48,565 bases of DNA from JAJPXC01 sp964517875 (GCA_964517875.1 CAZFEU010000012.1:1-48565); one strand, 5' to 3'; counted from the stretch's first letter, positions 7,666-17,208 are shown. The notes: a model not told the origin generated them from the letters alone. Made by a program: numbers and translations.

Positions 7666-8140
7666 TAGCGATGTAGTCGCCTACCTCTATTTTGCCGAAA
7701 CCCAGTGCGCCGCGGAGAGTATCGACCGCTTTTTCGCCAGTGAGGGCTATATCGTGGCATAGCGGTAGCTGGGCAAGCAGTTGGCCGAAATCGCGTGCTT
7801 TCATCACTTTCAGGTGCGCGTCAGAGGCATTGCCGCGCTCGCGCACCACCTCTTCGCCAGTGTCGGTAAGCGCCAGGCCTGTGCTACGACAGAAATCCAC
7901 AATCCTGACTTTGTCAAATGTCTTGCCGTCGGGGAGCATGAATGCGTCCTTGTGGCCGGTGGCGATGTATGCCCATATGCGCCACATGTCGTTCTGCCGG
8001 TTGGGGTAGTAGAAGTCCATGCACCACCGTGCCCGTGGGGGTGGAAAGCTACCCGACATGAGGATGCGTGCCCCGGCGGGGAGAAATGGCTCCAGTGGGT
8101 GATGCTCTATAATGGATGATTGGTTTTCTGTTGAAATCAT
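7526..8140 (-). CDS. Uracil-DNA glycosylase superfamily protein
   Basis: The protein has 204 residues. Members of this superfamily remove uracil or mismatched bases from DNA. The N-terminal GARILMSGSFPPPRARWCMD followed by FYYPNRQNDMWRIWAYI, and the C-terminal LRIWRMPSSSRAFPRSIEWK, fit the G:T/U-mismatch or hypoxanthine glycosylase branch found in Bacteroidales (motif 1 GSFPP; motif 2 RMPSSSRA). Which base it removes cannot be told. Its last eight or so codons overlap, antisense, the RhuM remnant, and the stop codon lies inside that remnant, so the natural C-terminus was replaced or extended by a few residues. The catalytic motifs are untouched. Confidence 0.75.
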   Translation of the reverse strand: MISTENQSSIIEHHPLEPFLPAGARILMSGSFPPPRARWCMDFYYPNRQNDMWRIWAYIATGHKDAFMLPDGKTFDKVRIVDFCRSTGLALTDTGEEVVRERGNASDAHLKVMKARDFGQLLAQLPLCHDIALTGEKAVDTLRGALGFGKIEVGDYIATTHFGRHLRIWRMPSSSRAFPRSIEWKAAYYRRLLDIATTEPHDEN

Positions 8141-8293
8141 CTGCGGCTTGTTGATGTATCAGTCTGAAATTTTCGGCAAGTTACAAAAAAACCGTTATAT
8201 CGCACAGATCAAGAGCGGGATATAATTTGTTCATTGAAATGTTAATAATGTTTAAATCTCGTCTTATAGACTTAATTTGCCTAATTAACTCAC

Positions 8294-8301
8294 TATCTTT
8301 G
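8294..8301 (+). promoter_or_regulatory. -7 box of the pseudo-metzincin operon
   Basis: TATCTTTG matches TAnnTTTG. A start site near 8308 fits the ATG at 8344 and makes the in-frame upstream ATG at 8227 unlikely. The nearest TTTG (8276-8279) is only 14 bases upstream, so the -33 element is not clear. Confidence 0.6.
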
Positions 8302-8343
8302 CGATATACCTTTCATCAGTATATGATTGAAAACAATAGGCTT

Positions 8344-10389
8344 ATGAGATCGTTTATCGCATTTACAACCTGTCTGTTGATGTTGCTTTCTTTCCCGGCG
8401 AACGCCTACATTACAGAACCGATTTATTCGTATAGTCGTGAAGAAATTGTCCGCCAACTTGATAGTCTCCCAATTGTTCGAAAGATTGGAGGTGGAACAA
8501 AGTTTATCATAACTTATGAGAATGAATCGGAATGGACTATGGATATGAAAGGGGCTTTCGATCATGCTTGTAAGATTTGGGAAGAGCAGCTACCATCCTT
8601 GCCCCCTATCAATATAAAAGTAAAAATTCAAGAGATTAATGCAAATGGAGGAAATGCACCATTAACCTCGATGCAATATAATGTGCCTGACATTATATAT
8701 CCTCGTGATGAGATAACTTCGTATACAAGCACTCGGTTAAAATATACTGTTTTTACAGAGCTGCTGCGAGGAACACCCATGCCAAGTCAAAACCTTGTCT
8801 CTGATTCACTCTTTTTAAAGGACTATGATATTTTAATTACATTAAATAAGTCAAAAATTAACGAGATATCTTTTAATATAGATCCTGATTGTGGAGATAA
8901 ATATGATGCCGTATCTTTATTCTTACGCGAAATTGCAAGGGGTTTGGGTATACACACATCTTATTATATGAACTATCGGTGGACAGATTGTTTATTCAGA
9001 CCAAACAGATTGCCCACTCCCTTTGAGTATCTCATTGAAGATAATATTTTTTTTGATGACCCACAAGAAGCTTATGACGATGCTACAAAAGGATTTATGC
9101 TGCTCAATATTATGGGATATCCATCCACAGCGCTCTATGCGCCTAACCCGTGGCAATCAGGGCTATCTCTTAATACCTTTATACCCAACGAAAATTCTCA
9201 GCTGTCAAAACTTCTTACCTATGATTTCGGAAGGGGAAGCGTTCTAAGAAATGCATATGACCCTAATCTTGACTCGTTCTTAGAATATGGACTGAAATGG
9301 GACTACATATTGTGGACTGGTGCTGGTAATCCAAATATTGGATCGTTTGGATCTACTAATGAAATTATTCCTCTTGATGGTGTTATAGAAAATACCAATC
9401 CCAGACAAAGTCCATATTTTCGATACGGATATAACGAACAGGATAGTGTGTTACAATATCAAGGACCTGCAGCTGCCAATGTAGAGGATAACAACGAGAC
9501 GGCCTTTTATTTTGGATACGATCTTGAAAAATATAGTTATCTATATGATCCGGATACTGATTCGGCCCAATTTCAGATTGGAGTTAAAGTGGAAATTTTA
9601 AAAAAAGATGGATCTTGGGATATTGTATACAAGGGAGGCTGGTTGGAAATGGTGTCAAATATTTATATTAGCGACTTCCAATTTCACGAAAATCCCGAAG
9701 ATTATGCTCGTACATGCGACGGTTATCTGCGCATGAGAGTTGTCAAACAGAGATATAATTCAGGACAAACAGTTTCATGTACTTTCTATGCTTTGGATTA
9801 TTATCCTCAAAAAGTTGAAATGGGAGCTCCCAAGGTGATTACTGCGCAAGAAATACCCTTGAATGGTCCAAGAATAGCACCCATAGATGACGATTATTTA
9901 AGAAATGTGATTATCCCGATTCGCAACCTAGAAGGAATTGACCGTATAGAAGTAAGTCAGCTTGATGAAGGCAACAGCTATCCTTATTATTACGATATTG
10001 ATGATTTTAAAAAAGGGTACTTCACAACAATTGTAGACTGCGAGTTCTATTCTTGGATTACATTGACGGCTTATAATCACAATGGCTCAACAGAAAGTGA
10101 GACACTCCTTGTTTCGTTAACGGACGGAGTTCCCACCGCATCGGATATTACTGCCTCTATCGTTATCGATGGTAGCACATTAACATTTGATTTACCCAGT
10201 CAAAGACGTGCTACCACCATTAATTATGCTGTGATGCCATTGACCGCTAACAGTGGCCGCATCGCATTGCAAGGTAGCGTTTCATCCGATATGCCCTCGA
10301 TTAATATAAGTTCCTTGCCAAATGGATATTATGGCGTATCATATGTTATTAACGGTGTTCAGTTCAATTCAAAATTTGCAAAACTATGA
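8344..10389 (+). CDS. Secreted pseudo-metzincin-like protein with T9SS C-terminal domain
   Basis: The protein has 681 residues from the ATG at 8344, which starts a good signal peptide (MRSFIAFTTCLLMLLSFPAN). The region around residues 55-205 has a metzincin-protease layout: a helix AFDHACKIWEEQLP, a middle segment ending DPDCGDKYDAVSLFL, then R195-E-I-A-R199-G-L-G-I-H. That last motif aligns with HExxHxxGxxH, but both first histidines are Arg, so zinc binding is not expected. Two or three beta-sandwich domains follow, and the last 65 or so residues (ending LPNGYYGVSYVINGVQFNSK) form a type A T9SS sorting domain. It overlaps the next gene by four bases (ATGA). The exact family is unknown to me, and the protease ancestry is inferred from the motif and its neighbour. 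Confidence 0.65.
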   Translation: MRSFIAFTTCLLMLLSFPANAYITEPIYSYSREEIVRQLDSLPIVRKIGGGTKFIITYENESEWTMDMKGAFDHACKIWEEQLPSLPPINIKVKIQEINANGGNAPLTSMQYNVPDIIYPRDEITSYTSTRLKYTVFTELLRGTPMPSQNLVSDSLFLKDYDILITLNKSKINEISFNIDPDCGDKYDAVSLFLREIARGLGIHTSYYMNYRWTDCLFRPNRLPTPFEYLIEDNIFFDDPQEAYDDATKGFMLLNIMGYPSTALYAPNPWQSGLSLNTFIPNENSQLSKLLTYDFGRGSVLRNAYDPNLDSFLEYGLKWDYILWTGAGNPNIGSFGSTNEIIPLDGVIENTNPRQSPYFRYGYNEQDSVLQYQGPAAANVEDNNETAFYFGYDLEKYSYLYDPDTDSAQFQIGVKVEILKKDGSWDIVYKGGWLEMVSNIYISDFQFHENPEDYARTCDGYLRMRVVKQRYNSGQTVSCTFYALDYYPQKVEMGAPKVITAQEIPLNGPRIAPIDDDYLRNVIIPIRNLEGIDRIEVSQLDEGNSYPYYYDIDDFKKGYFTTIVDCEFYSWITLTAYNHNGSTESETLLVSLTDGVPTASDITASIVIDGSTLTFDLPSQRRATTINYAVMPLTANSGRIALQGSVSSDMPSINISSLPNGYYGVSYVINGVQFNSKFAKL

Positions 10390-11939
10390 GGAATGTGATG
10401 GTAATAGCTGCCTTGTTTACGGCTTTAATGTGTAGGGCGGGTGACTATTCTGTTGTGGTGGGTCAGAAGGCCCCGAATAAGGATGGCGATAATACTGTTT
10501 TTGAAGATTTTATAAATAAACGATCGAGTACTGAATCGATAAGCGATTTTAGGATTATCCCTCATTTCAAGGGGGATATGCCCACAGAGATGCAAGCAGC
10601 TATTGAGGCAGCTTGCGATGTATGGGAGTCACTTATTGTAGCTCCTAATGCAATAGAGATCAATTTTGTCTATTCCGACAGTTTGTCGCAGGGCAATATT
10701 ATAGAAAGCAGGCTTGAATATGACATTGTCAACAATACCGTATATCCATACACTTTGATTTCGGCTTATGGGAAAGATTATGTCAGCCTACTCAAGGGCG
10801 ATTCTGATGGTGAGATTAAAATAAATGATGAAGTAGTGTGGGATTGCTCGCTCGATGAGTCGATTAGTGACAATCCTAACTTATGCTACTATACCCTAAG
10901 GGCATTGGCACAAACATTTGGATTCTCCACCAGTCTGTGTGAAAAGTCCTTGCGAGGCAGGTCATTTCTTGGGTTTTTTATCGTAAGTCGTTATAGCCCA
11001 TACGACAACATGGTGTTTGACTATACAGGTAAGCGTCTTTCGTCGATAGTCACATCGGGCAGCCGTGAGTCGGCTGAGTTAAATGCTTTTGTGTGTCCGG
11101 CGTCGGGCACCAACTTGTATCTGTTGAAGCAGGATGACGCATATCGGCTCTATGCGCCGACACCATTTATATTTGGACAGTCGTTAGCGTTGCTCGACAA
11201 TCCGGCTTCGTTGATGCATTATAACCCAGGAGTAGGCAGCAAGAGGTTTGCCGTTGACAACGTAACCTTCGATGTACTTCGTGCAATTGGATGGCAGTTT
11301 GAGCCGAGCGTCTCGGATTCTCCTATCACAATCAACCCCATGGCGACAAATCCTGATGGTATATTTTGCGCATATCAGCCACATGGGTTTGCCGCTCTCA
11401 TCCAGGATGGGGCAAATGCAGAAAATATTTCATGGGTTTACGAACTGCCCGATGCGGCAGGCGAGTATCATACGATAAAAAGCTCAGCGGATGATAGTGC
11501 GTTTGAAATCCCAGCATTGTCTTCGGTTAGTCAATACAAGCGTAACGCTGAGGGATATGTAGAGGGACATCTGCGGTTAACGGCCATGGTGAATGGGCGC
11601 AATGAGAGCGCTGAATACGATGTGTTACTTTCTCTGGCTCCTAAGATTTTGTCGGCTCATGTTACTGATGTAACATATACAGCCGACGGCAGAGGATATT
11701 CTGTGACTATAACCATTAATCATGTGGGTAGTGATTACCTTCGGATATATCTTGAAGAAGAATATAACGGTGCATTTCGTTCAAAAATGGTTAATCAGCC
11801 CAATACGGCAGTAGTTACGTTTGACAATGTGTCACCATACGTATACATTTGGTTTGACATTAATGCGTATAATGATTATGGGAGCGATGCTTACACAATA
11901 GAGCTTGACGATGAATATATTTTAAATCATGTACACTGA
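10386..11939 (+). CDS. Secreted pseudo-metzincin-like protein, paralogue without sorting domain
   Basis: The protein has 517 residues with a short signal peptide (MRNVMVIAALFTALMCRAG). It shares the plan of the upstream protein: AAIEAACDVWESL aligns with AFDHACKIWEEQL. At the helix where HExxHxxGxxH should lie it reads R172-A-L-A-Q176-T-F-G-F-S-T, with all three His and the Glu lost and only Gly kept. The later ASLMHYNPGVG, then FDVLRAIGW, resembles the Met-turn and closing helix region of secreted metzincins (SLMH..., D...L..IGW). An Fn3-like domain follows (about 400-505), and there is no T9SS domain. The start is coupled to the upstream stop by ATGA, and the next gene starts one base after its stop. 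Confidence 0.65.
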   Translation: MRNVMVIAALFTALMCRAGDYSVVVGQKAPNKDGDNTVFEDFINKRSSTESISDFRIIPHFKGDMPTEMQAAIEAACDVWESLIVAPNAIEINFVYSDSLSQGNIIESRLEYDIVNNTVYPYTLISAYGKDYVSLLKGDSDGEIKINDEVVWDCSLDESISDNPNLCYYTLRALAQTFGFSTSLCEKSLRGRSFLGFFIVSRYSPYDNMVFDYTGKRLSSIVTSGSRESAELNAFVCPASGTNLYLLKQDDAYRLYAPTPFIFGQSLALLDNPASLMHYNPGVGSKRFAVDNVTFDVLRAIGWQFEPSVSDSPITINPMATNPDGIFCAYQPHGFAALIQDGANAENISWVYELPDAAGEYHTIKSSADDSAFEIPALSSVSQYKRNAEGYVEGHLRLTAMVNGRNESAEYDVLLSLAPKILSAHVTDVTYTADGRGYSVTITINHVGSDYLRIYLEEEYNGAFRSKMVNQPNTAVVTFDNVSPYVYIWFDINAYNDYGSDAYTIELDDEYILNHVH

Positions 11940-11940
11940 T

Positions 11941-12957
11941 ATGAAACCAAATAATTTGTTAATATACATCATTTTAGTGATGCCAGTGTTTGCGCACGCC
12001 TCATCTCGTATATCGCCAGTGGCTACGTTGCCCGATGGATTGCAGGTTGAAATTGACGGCCATTACTTTATGGAAGGCGAATGGCCAACTTTGTCGATTG
12101 ATGACTATGATGAGCCTGTGACTTGGGAGGTGAGTAGCTATGAGTTTTATTGGGTGGACGGTAGGCTTTCAGAAATTCCCAAATTAGTAGCAAGCTATAC
12201 CTCTGATTCGCCATCGCTTACGTTCGCCATTCCCTATGAGCGTATAAAATGGGAAAAGCAGCATATCTGGGATGACGCAGATTATGAGACCCACTCTGAG
12301 ATTGAAGTTTTTGCCAAAGTCAACGGTGAGATTATCGACCAAATCAACCTTAAATTCCGACTTGCACCATCGCAAATACAGGTTCACGAGGTGATAATGG
12401 AATACGACCCCGCCTGGATGTTCAGCGCCTGGGGGTATTGGGAGGATGAGAATGGTGAAACCCGCTGGGCTACACCTCACTATACCCTTGAAGTTAAGCG
12501 ATGTGACCTCGTGCTTGTAGATTATTCTTCAAACATATGCATCCATGACTTCCAGCTGCATGATAAGAAACTTCAGCCGATAATTGACGTTCGTGAATAT
12601 TTCTTCAAAAAAGATGCTGAAGTAGATGGCGACATTTGGAAAATCACCCGCCTACCTTATTCATCATGGGGAGAATGGTTTCGTTTCGAGGCTCTTAACG
12701 ATTATGGAGGCACGATTACACCCGACACCTTGTGCACCACCGATTTTTTTACCGACCCATATATCCAGGAACGTATAAAGCAATTTTATGAGGAGGATTG
12801 GAACAACCGTATCTCAAAAGTCGGTAATATCATAGCACCAATTGATGAAGCCGATGTACAATACTTCAATTTGCAGGGCATACCGGTAGTTACTCCCCGC
12901 AAGGGTGAACTGGTGATACGTCGCCGCAGTGATGCTGTTGATAAAATCGTCTACTAA
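11941..12957 (+). CDS. Secreted protein with short T9SS-type C-terminal motif
   Basis: The protein has 338 residues from the ATG at 11941, which begins a signal peptide (MKPNNLLIYIILVMPVFAHA). The ATG at 11929 lies inside the preceding gene. The body is rich in Trp and Tyr with beta-strand periodicity and no recognised catalytic motif. The end, VQYFNLQGIPVVTPRKGELV then IRRRSDAVDKIVY, is the short C-terminal motif found on many Muribaculaceae and Prevotella secreted proteins and taken as a T9SS-type sorting signal. It is the third gene of the operon. An association with the two pseudo-protease-like proteins at the cell surface is plausible but inferred. Confidence 0.6.
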   Translation: MKPNNLLIYIILVMPVFAHASSRISPVATLPDGLQVEIDGHYFMEGEWPTLSIDDYDEPVTWEVSSYEFYWVDGRLSEIPKLVASYTSDSPSLTFAIPYERIKWEKQHIWDDADYETHSEIEVFAKVNGEIIDQINLKFRLAPSQIQVHEVIMEYDPAWMFSAWGYWEDENGETRWATPHYTLEVKRCDLVLVDYSSNICIHDFQLHDKKLQPIIDVREYFFKKDAEVDGDIWKITRLPYSSWGEWFRFEALNDYGGTITPDTLCTTDFFTDPYIQERIKQFYEEDWNNRISKVGNIIAPIDEADVQYFNLQGIPVVTPRKGELVIRRRSDAVDKIVY

Positions 12958-13021
12958 TTAAGAGTGTGGCCCATAATATCAGTTAACGCTGAGGTCGCGT
13001 GTCTTGGATAGGGTCTTGGCA

Positions 13022-13040
13022 GCGTGGCAATGCGCCACGT
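13022..13040 (+). terminator. Small GC hairpin between the secreted operon and dedA
   Basis: CGTGGC (13023-13028) pairs with GCCACG (13034-13039) around a five-base loop, 65 bases after the preceding stop. There is no T-tract, so terminator function is uncertain. The rest of 12958-13160 shows nothing else. Confidence 0.3.
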
Positions 13041-13160
13041 TGCACAATGAGCATGGGGTAAAGTGGGGCGAGCAGCTCTGGTTTTAAAAAAACTTTGTTT
13101 AAAAATACGGGTTGGGAGAAAAATTGCGTTGGCTGGGTGGGGATAGTGCGGATTTTCATG

Positions 13161-13168
13161 TACCTTTG
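13161..13168 (+). promoter_or_regulatory. -7 box of the dedA-rpe unit
   Basis: TACCTTTG matches TAnnTTTG, 21 bases before the dedA ATG. No good -33 TTG at the right distance. Confidence 0.55.
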
Positions 13169-13189
13169 TAGACTAAAAGAATTATAAGG

Positions 13190-13879
13190 ATGCTCGACAT
13201 GATCGCACTCGGCATAACGGAAGCATTTGACTTTTTTGATGCCGCAAAGATGTTTCAGTTTTTCGTTGACAACGCAAGCTATATGTTTGTGTTTCTGTTT
13301 ATGGTCATCGAAAGTTCGTTTATACCTTTTCCGTCGGAGGTTGTCGTGCCACCGGCTGCCTATCTGGCATGTCAGGATGGCAATCCGATGAACATATATG
13401 TGGTGGTGCTTGTGGCTACCGCAGGTGCATTGACCGGTGCGCTGATCAATTATTACCTGTCGGTGTGGATAGGGCGTCCGGTGGTGTATAAGTTTGCCAA
13501 CTCGCGCCTTGGTCACGCATGTCTTATCGATCAGGCCAAGGTGGAGCGGGCCGAGGCGTACTTCGACAAGCATGGGGCTGTGTCAACCTTTGTGGGCCGT
13601 CTGATCCCAGCCGTGCGCCAGCTGATATCGATACCGGCCGGACTGGCACGTATGAACGTGGGCGTGTTCTCACTATTCACTGCCCTTGGCGCATTGGTGT
13701 GGAATTGCGTCCTCGCATTTTTGGGGTGGTGGCTGGCACGCACTGTGAGTCTCAACGACCTTTTCCGTCAGGTGGAGAGCTACAATAGCTATCTCACCTA
13801 TGCTGGCCTGGCGCTCGGGGTGCTGTGTGTGGCCTATATCCTTTACAAAGCATTTTCCAAGAAAGAAAACACAATATAA
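13190..13879 (+). CDS. DedA-family inner-membrane protein
   Basis: The protein has 229 residues in the DedA/VTT family. Some members flip undecaprenyl phosphate or other lipids across the inner membrane. The re-entrant signature is clear: FVFLFMVIESSFIPFPSEVV near residues 42-62, and the second half has FVGRLIPAVRQLISIPAGLA followed by ARMNVGVF. The Glu and the Arg of these two motifs, important in studied members, are present. Several hydrophobic segments and a short basic tail (KAFSKKENTI) complete it. It is followed 13 bases later by rpe, so the two are probably co-transcribed. Confidence 0.88.
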   Translation: MLDMIALGITEAFDFFDAAKMFQFFVDNASYMFVFLFMVIESSFIPFPSEVVVPPAAYLACQDGNPMNIYVVVLVATAGALTGALINYYLSVWIGRPVVYKFANSRLGHACLIDQAKVERAEAYFDKHGAVSTFVGRLIPAVRQLISIPAGLARMNVGVFSLFTALGALVWNCVLAFLGWWLARTVSLNDLFRQVESYNSYLTYAGLALGVLCVAYILYKAFSKKENTI

Positions 13880-13892
13880 TTCACAGCTCGTC

Positions 13893-14537
13893 ATGATCGT
13901 TTCTCCCTCGTTGCTTTCAGCCGATTTCGCCCGTCTGGGCCAAGATGTGGATATGCTCAACCGGTCGGATGCCGACTGGATTCACTGCGACGTGATGGAC
14001 GGTGTGTTTGTGCCCAACATATCTTTCGGTTTTCCCGTAATCAAGGCCGTGAGCGAATTGACCACCAAGCCGCTTGATGTGCACCTGATGATTGTCAACC
14101 CTCAGAACTATGTGAGCCAGACCCGCGACTGTGGGGCGGCGATAATGAACGTTCACCAGGAAGCGTGCCCACACCTTCACCGCACCGTCCAGGCCATCAA
14201 GGCAGCCGGTATGAAAGCTGCCGTTACTATCAATCCGGCCACTCCGGTGGTGATGCTTGAGGATATCATTGAGGAGGTCGATATGGTGCTTCTTATGTCG
14301 GTAAACCCGGGCTTTGGAGGACAATCGTTTATCGATAATACGCTCAAAAAAGTGAAACAGGTGCGAGCTCTTATCGATACTTCATCGTCGCAAGCGCTGA
14401 TTGAGGTTGACGGCGGTGTCAACGAGCGCACCGGCGCACTCCTTGCGACCGCCGGAGCTGATGTGCTTGTGGCCGGCAACTATGTGTTCAAATCGTCTGA
14501 TCCTGTAGGAGCGATTACAAAGCTCAAGAATCTCTAA
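13893..14537 (+). CDS. rpe: Ribulose-phosphate 3-epimerase
   Basis: This enzyme interconverts ribulose 5-phosphate and xylulose 5-phosphate in the non-oxidative pentose phosphate pathway. From the ATG at 13893 it has 214 residues and starts MIVSPSLLSADFARLGQD, with Ser, Asp and the HCDVMDGVFVPN metal and active-site motif. HLMI, MSVNPGFGGQSF and EVDGGV (second catalytic Asp) are all in place. The earlier in-frame ATG at 13800 lies inside dedA. It sits between dedA and ftsK. Confidence 0.96.
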   Translation: MIVSPSLLSADFARLGQDVDMLNRSDADWIHCDVMDGVFVPNISFGFPVIKAVSELTTKPLDVHLMIVNPQNYVSQTRDCGAAIMNVHQEACPHLHRTVQAIKAAGMKAAVTINPATPVVMLEDIIEEVDMVLLMSVNPGFGGQSFIDNTLKKVKQVRALIDTSSSQALIEVDGGVNERTGALLATAGADVLVAGNYVFKSSDPVGAITKLKNL

Positions 14538-14572
14538 TCACACCCCCTTAGCCTTAACACCAATCACCATTT

Positions 14573-17164
14573 ATGGCAAAATATTACGACCCCGACTATA
14601 CGCAAAGCACAGAGCACCCCAATATGACTGACCCATTGGAGCCTCAGCCTGAGCCATATATACCCAAGCAGCGCCGAAGCGCAGGTGCTTCCGGCGAGAA
14701 TAGTCGCCGCATGACGCAGCGTCCAAAACGCTCACGCCGCACCGATGAGGCTAAGCCGTGGCTGGTGCGCATGCTGATTGACCGCCGCGTGCACGGCGTG
14801 TTGGGCGTGATACTCATGCTCTCGGCTGTTTTTGCCTTGGTATCGTCGATATCGTATATGCATTACGGTATGGCTGATCAGAGCCTTGTCACCAACAACA
14901 CAATCGATGACATAGCCAAAACTCCCGACGAGGTGAAAAATATGGGAGGTGCCGTAGGAGCATTCATGGGCAACACCCTGATACACGATTGGCTCGGTCT
15001 GGGCGGTTTCGTGCTCATCATCTATGTGCTGCTCGTTGGTCTTGCCTTGGTTAGGGTGAAAAAGATAAGCTTCTGGTCGCTCACTTTCCGCTCGCTGGTA
15101 CTCGCCATAGGTGTGTCAATAGTGCTGGGAGGTATCATTCATCCCTTCCCCCTTGGCGGTCTGCACGGAATGTTCGTCAATATGTATCTCACCACGCACT
15201 TGGGTCTGTTCGGGCGCATCATTGTGCTTGCCGGTGTTGTGGGCATTGTGGCTTACGTGTATCTCAACGACCTGATGCGGCTGTACATGGCCTATCGTGA
15301 GCGTGTGGCGGTGAGACGCGAGCGTCGGCGGCTACAGCGCGAGGTCCGCGAGGCCAAGGATGCCAAGGTCAATGCTGCAATGGCCATTAGCGCACTCGAG
15401 GAGGATATGCAGCCCAAGCTGCAACCTGCTGCCGATGTGGCTGACCGTACACTGAAGTTTGAGAAGGAAAAAGACGAGGAGTTTGAGGAGATCCCTGCTG
15501 AGGACAGCAACCCGGCCGACCCATACGCAGTAAATGAAACAACCGACCCCAATACTGACGAGCTGGCTGCTGAGGCTGCTAAAGATGGAGGAGATGCTAC
15601 ATTTACCGTGACTTACTCTACGATAGAAAAAGCACAGGAAATCAAGGTTGACGATGGTAGCTACGATCATCGTGCCGAACTGTCGATGTATAAATTCCCC
15701 ACTCTCGATTTGCTTATCGAGCGTCCGTCAAAATCCAATAGTGACGAGCGTGAACAAGAGGCCAACAAAGAGCGCATCACCCAGACACTCGCTGAATACC
15801 AGATTTCGATTCAGCGTATCGATGCCACAGTCGGCCCAACTATCACCCTCTATGAGATAGTGCCCTCTGAGGGTGAGCGTATTGCCAAGATCAAGCGTCT
15901 TGAGGATGACATAGCCCTGAAGCTGGGAGCCAAGGGTATTCGCATCATACCCATCCCCGACAAGCGCACCATCGGCATTGAGGTGCCCAACCGCGAACCG
16001 CAGACGGTGTCGATGCGCGCCATACTTGAGTCGCGTCGCTTTCAGGAGTGCAAATACGCACTTCCGATGGCCATGGGCGCTACCATATCGGGCGATGTGT
16101 TTATAGCTGACCTTACCAAGATGCCGCACTTGCTCGTGGCTGGAGCCACAGGCCAAGGTAAGTCGGTGGGACTTAATGCCATAATCGCCTCGCTGCTGTA
16201 CAAGAAACATCCGTCGGAGCTCAAATTCGTGCTTATTGACCCCAAGATGGTGGAGTTCTCGCTCTACTCCTGTCTTGAACGACATTATCTGGCTAAAATG
16301 CCCGACGAGGAAGATGCAATCATCACCGACCCAGCCAAGGTGGTCACCACTCTCAATTCGCTCTGCGTGGAGATGGACCAACGCTACCAGCTGCTCCGCA
16401 CCGCCGGGGTGCGCTCGCTGAGCGAGTACAATGCCAAATTCACCACCAAGGTGTTGAATCCCGAAAAGGGGCACCGTTATCTGCCATATATAGTGGTGAT
16501 TGTCGATGAGTTTGCCGATCTGATAATGACGGCGGGCAAGGAGGTTGAGACACCTATAGCCCGCATAGCCCAGAAGGCGCGCGCCGTGGGCATCCACATG
16601 ATTATTGCCACTCAACGCCCTTCGACCAATGTTATCACCGGTATCATCAAGGCCAACTTCCCAGGCCGCATTGCCTTCCGCGTGTCGCAAATGGTTGACT
16701 CAAAGACTATCCTTGATCGCACGGGTGCCAATCAGCTCATCGGCCGCGGCGATATGCTCTTCAGCATCAATGGCGAGCTCACCCGAGTGCAATGTGCGTT
16801 CATTGACACCCCCGAGGTCAATGCCATATGCGACTGGATTGACTCGCAGGCAGGATTCCCCACGGCCTATATGCTCCCTGAGTTCACACCCGAGAATGAT
16901 GGCTCGAATGGCATGAATGGTGTTACCGATACCGATTCGCTTTTTGAAGAATGCGCACGCATTGTGGTTCAGACAGGCCAGGCCTCCACTTCATCGCTTC
17001 AGCGCCGCTATTCGATAGGCTACAACCGCGCGGGCAAGATTATGGATCAGCTTGAGGCAGCGGGCATAGTGGGCCCGTCGATGGGAGGTAAGCCACGCGC
17101 TATATTGGTTGACATGCCCGCTCTCGACCGCATACTCGACTCTATGTCGAGTCGCGGTTATTGA
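14573..17164 (+). CDS. ftsK: DNA translocase FtsK
   Basis: FtsK pumps DNA through the closing septum and helps resolve chromosome dimers. The protein has 863 residues. After a charged N-terminal tail come about four membrane segments between residues 75 and 235. A charged linker follows, rich in Glu and Ala (about 240-350). Next is the RecA-like motor with Walker A GATGQGKSVGLN (about residue 524) and Walker B YIVVIVDEFADLIM (about 640). The C-terminal gamma domain, with SLQRRYSIGYNRAGKIMDQL (about 805-825), is the winged helix that reads polar sequence motifs. It starts 35 bases after rpe, and the lolA-like gene follows 44 bases later. Confidence 0.96.
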   Translation: MAKYYDPDYTQSTEHPNMTDPLEPQPEPYIPKQRRSAGASGENSRRMTQRPKRSRRTDEAKPWLVRMLIDRRVHGVLGVILMLSAVFALVSSISYMHYGMADQSLVTNNTIDDIAKTPDEVKNMGGAVGAFMGNTLIHDWLGLGGFVLIIYVLLVGLALVRVKKISFWSLTFRSLVLAIGVSIVLGGIIHPFPLGGLHGMFVNMYLTTHLGLFGRIIVLAGVVGIVAYVYLNDLMRLYMAYRERVAVRRERRRLQREVREAKDAKVNAAMAISALEEDMQPKLQPAADVADRTLKFEKEKDEEFEEIPAEDSNPADPYAVNETTDPNTDELAAEAAKDGGDATFTVTYSTIEKAQEIKVDDGSYDHRAELSMYKFPTLDLLIERPSKSNSDEREQEANKERITQTLAEYQISIQRIDATVGPTITLYEIVPSEGERIAKIKRLEDDIALKLGAKGIRIIPIPDKRTIGIEVPNREPQTVSMRAILESRRFQECKYALPMAMGATISGDVFIADLTKMPHLLVAGATGQGKSVGLNAIIASLLYKKHPSELKFVLIDPKMVEFSLYSCLERHYLAKMPDEEDAIITDPAKVVTTLNSLCVEMDQRYQLLRTAGVRSLSEYNAKFTTKVLNPEKGHRYLPYIVVIVDEFADLIMTAGKEVETPIARIAQKARAVGIHMIIATQRPSTNVITGIIKANFPGRIAFRVSQMVDSKTILDRTGANQLIGRGDMLFSINGELTRVQCAFIDTPEVNAICDWIDSQAGFPTAYMLPEFTPENDGSNGMNGVTDTDSLFEECARIVVQTGQASTSSLQRRYSIGYNRAGKIMDQLEAAGIVGPSMGGKPRAILVDMPALDRILDSMSSRGY

Positions 17165-17208
17165 CCTCTGTGGCACAACAATCACTCCCCATTTCACGTT
17201 CTATTATT

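Noticed and set aside
8227..8343. ATG at 8227 as start of the first pseudo-metzincin gene.
   Set aside because: It lies upstream of the TAnnTTTG box at 8294, and the ATG at 8344 begins a clean signal peptide.
15728..16690. A 320-codon minus-strand open frame opposite ftsK.
   Set aside because: It is a shadow of the FtsK motor region, which has all its motifs on the plus strand.
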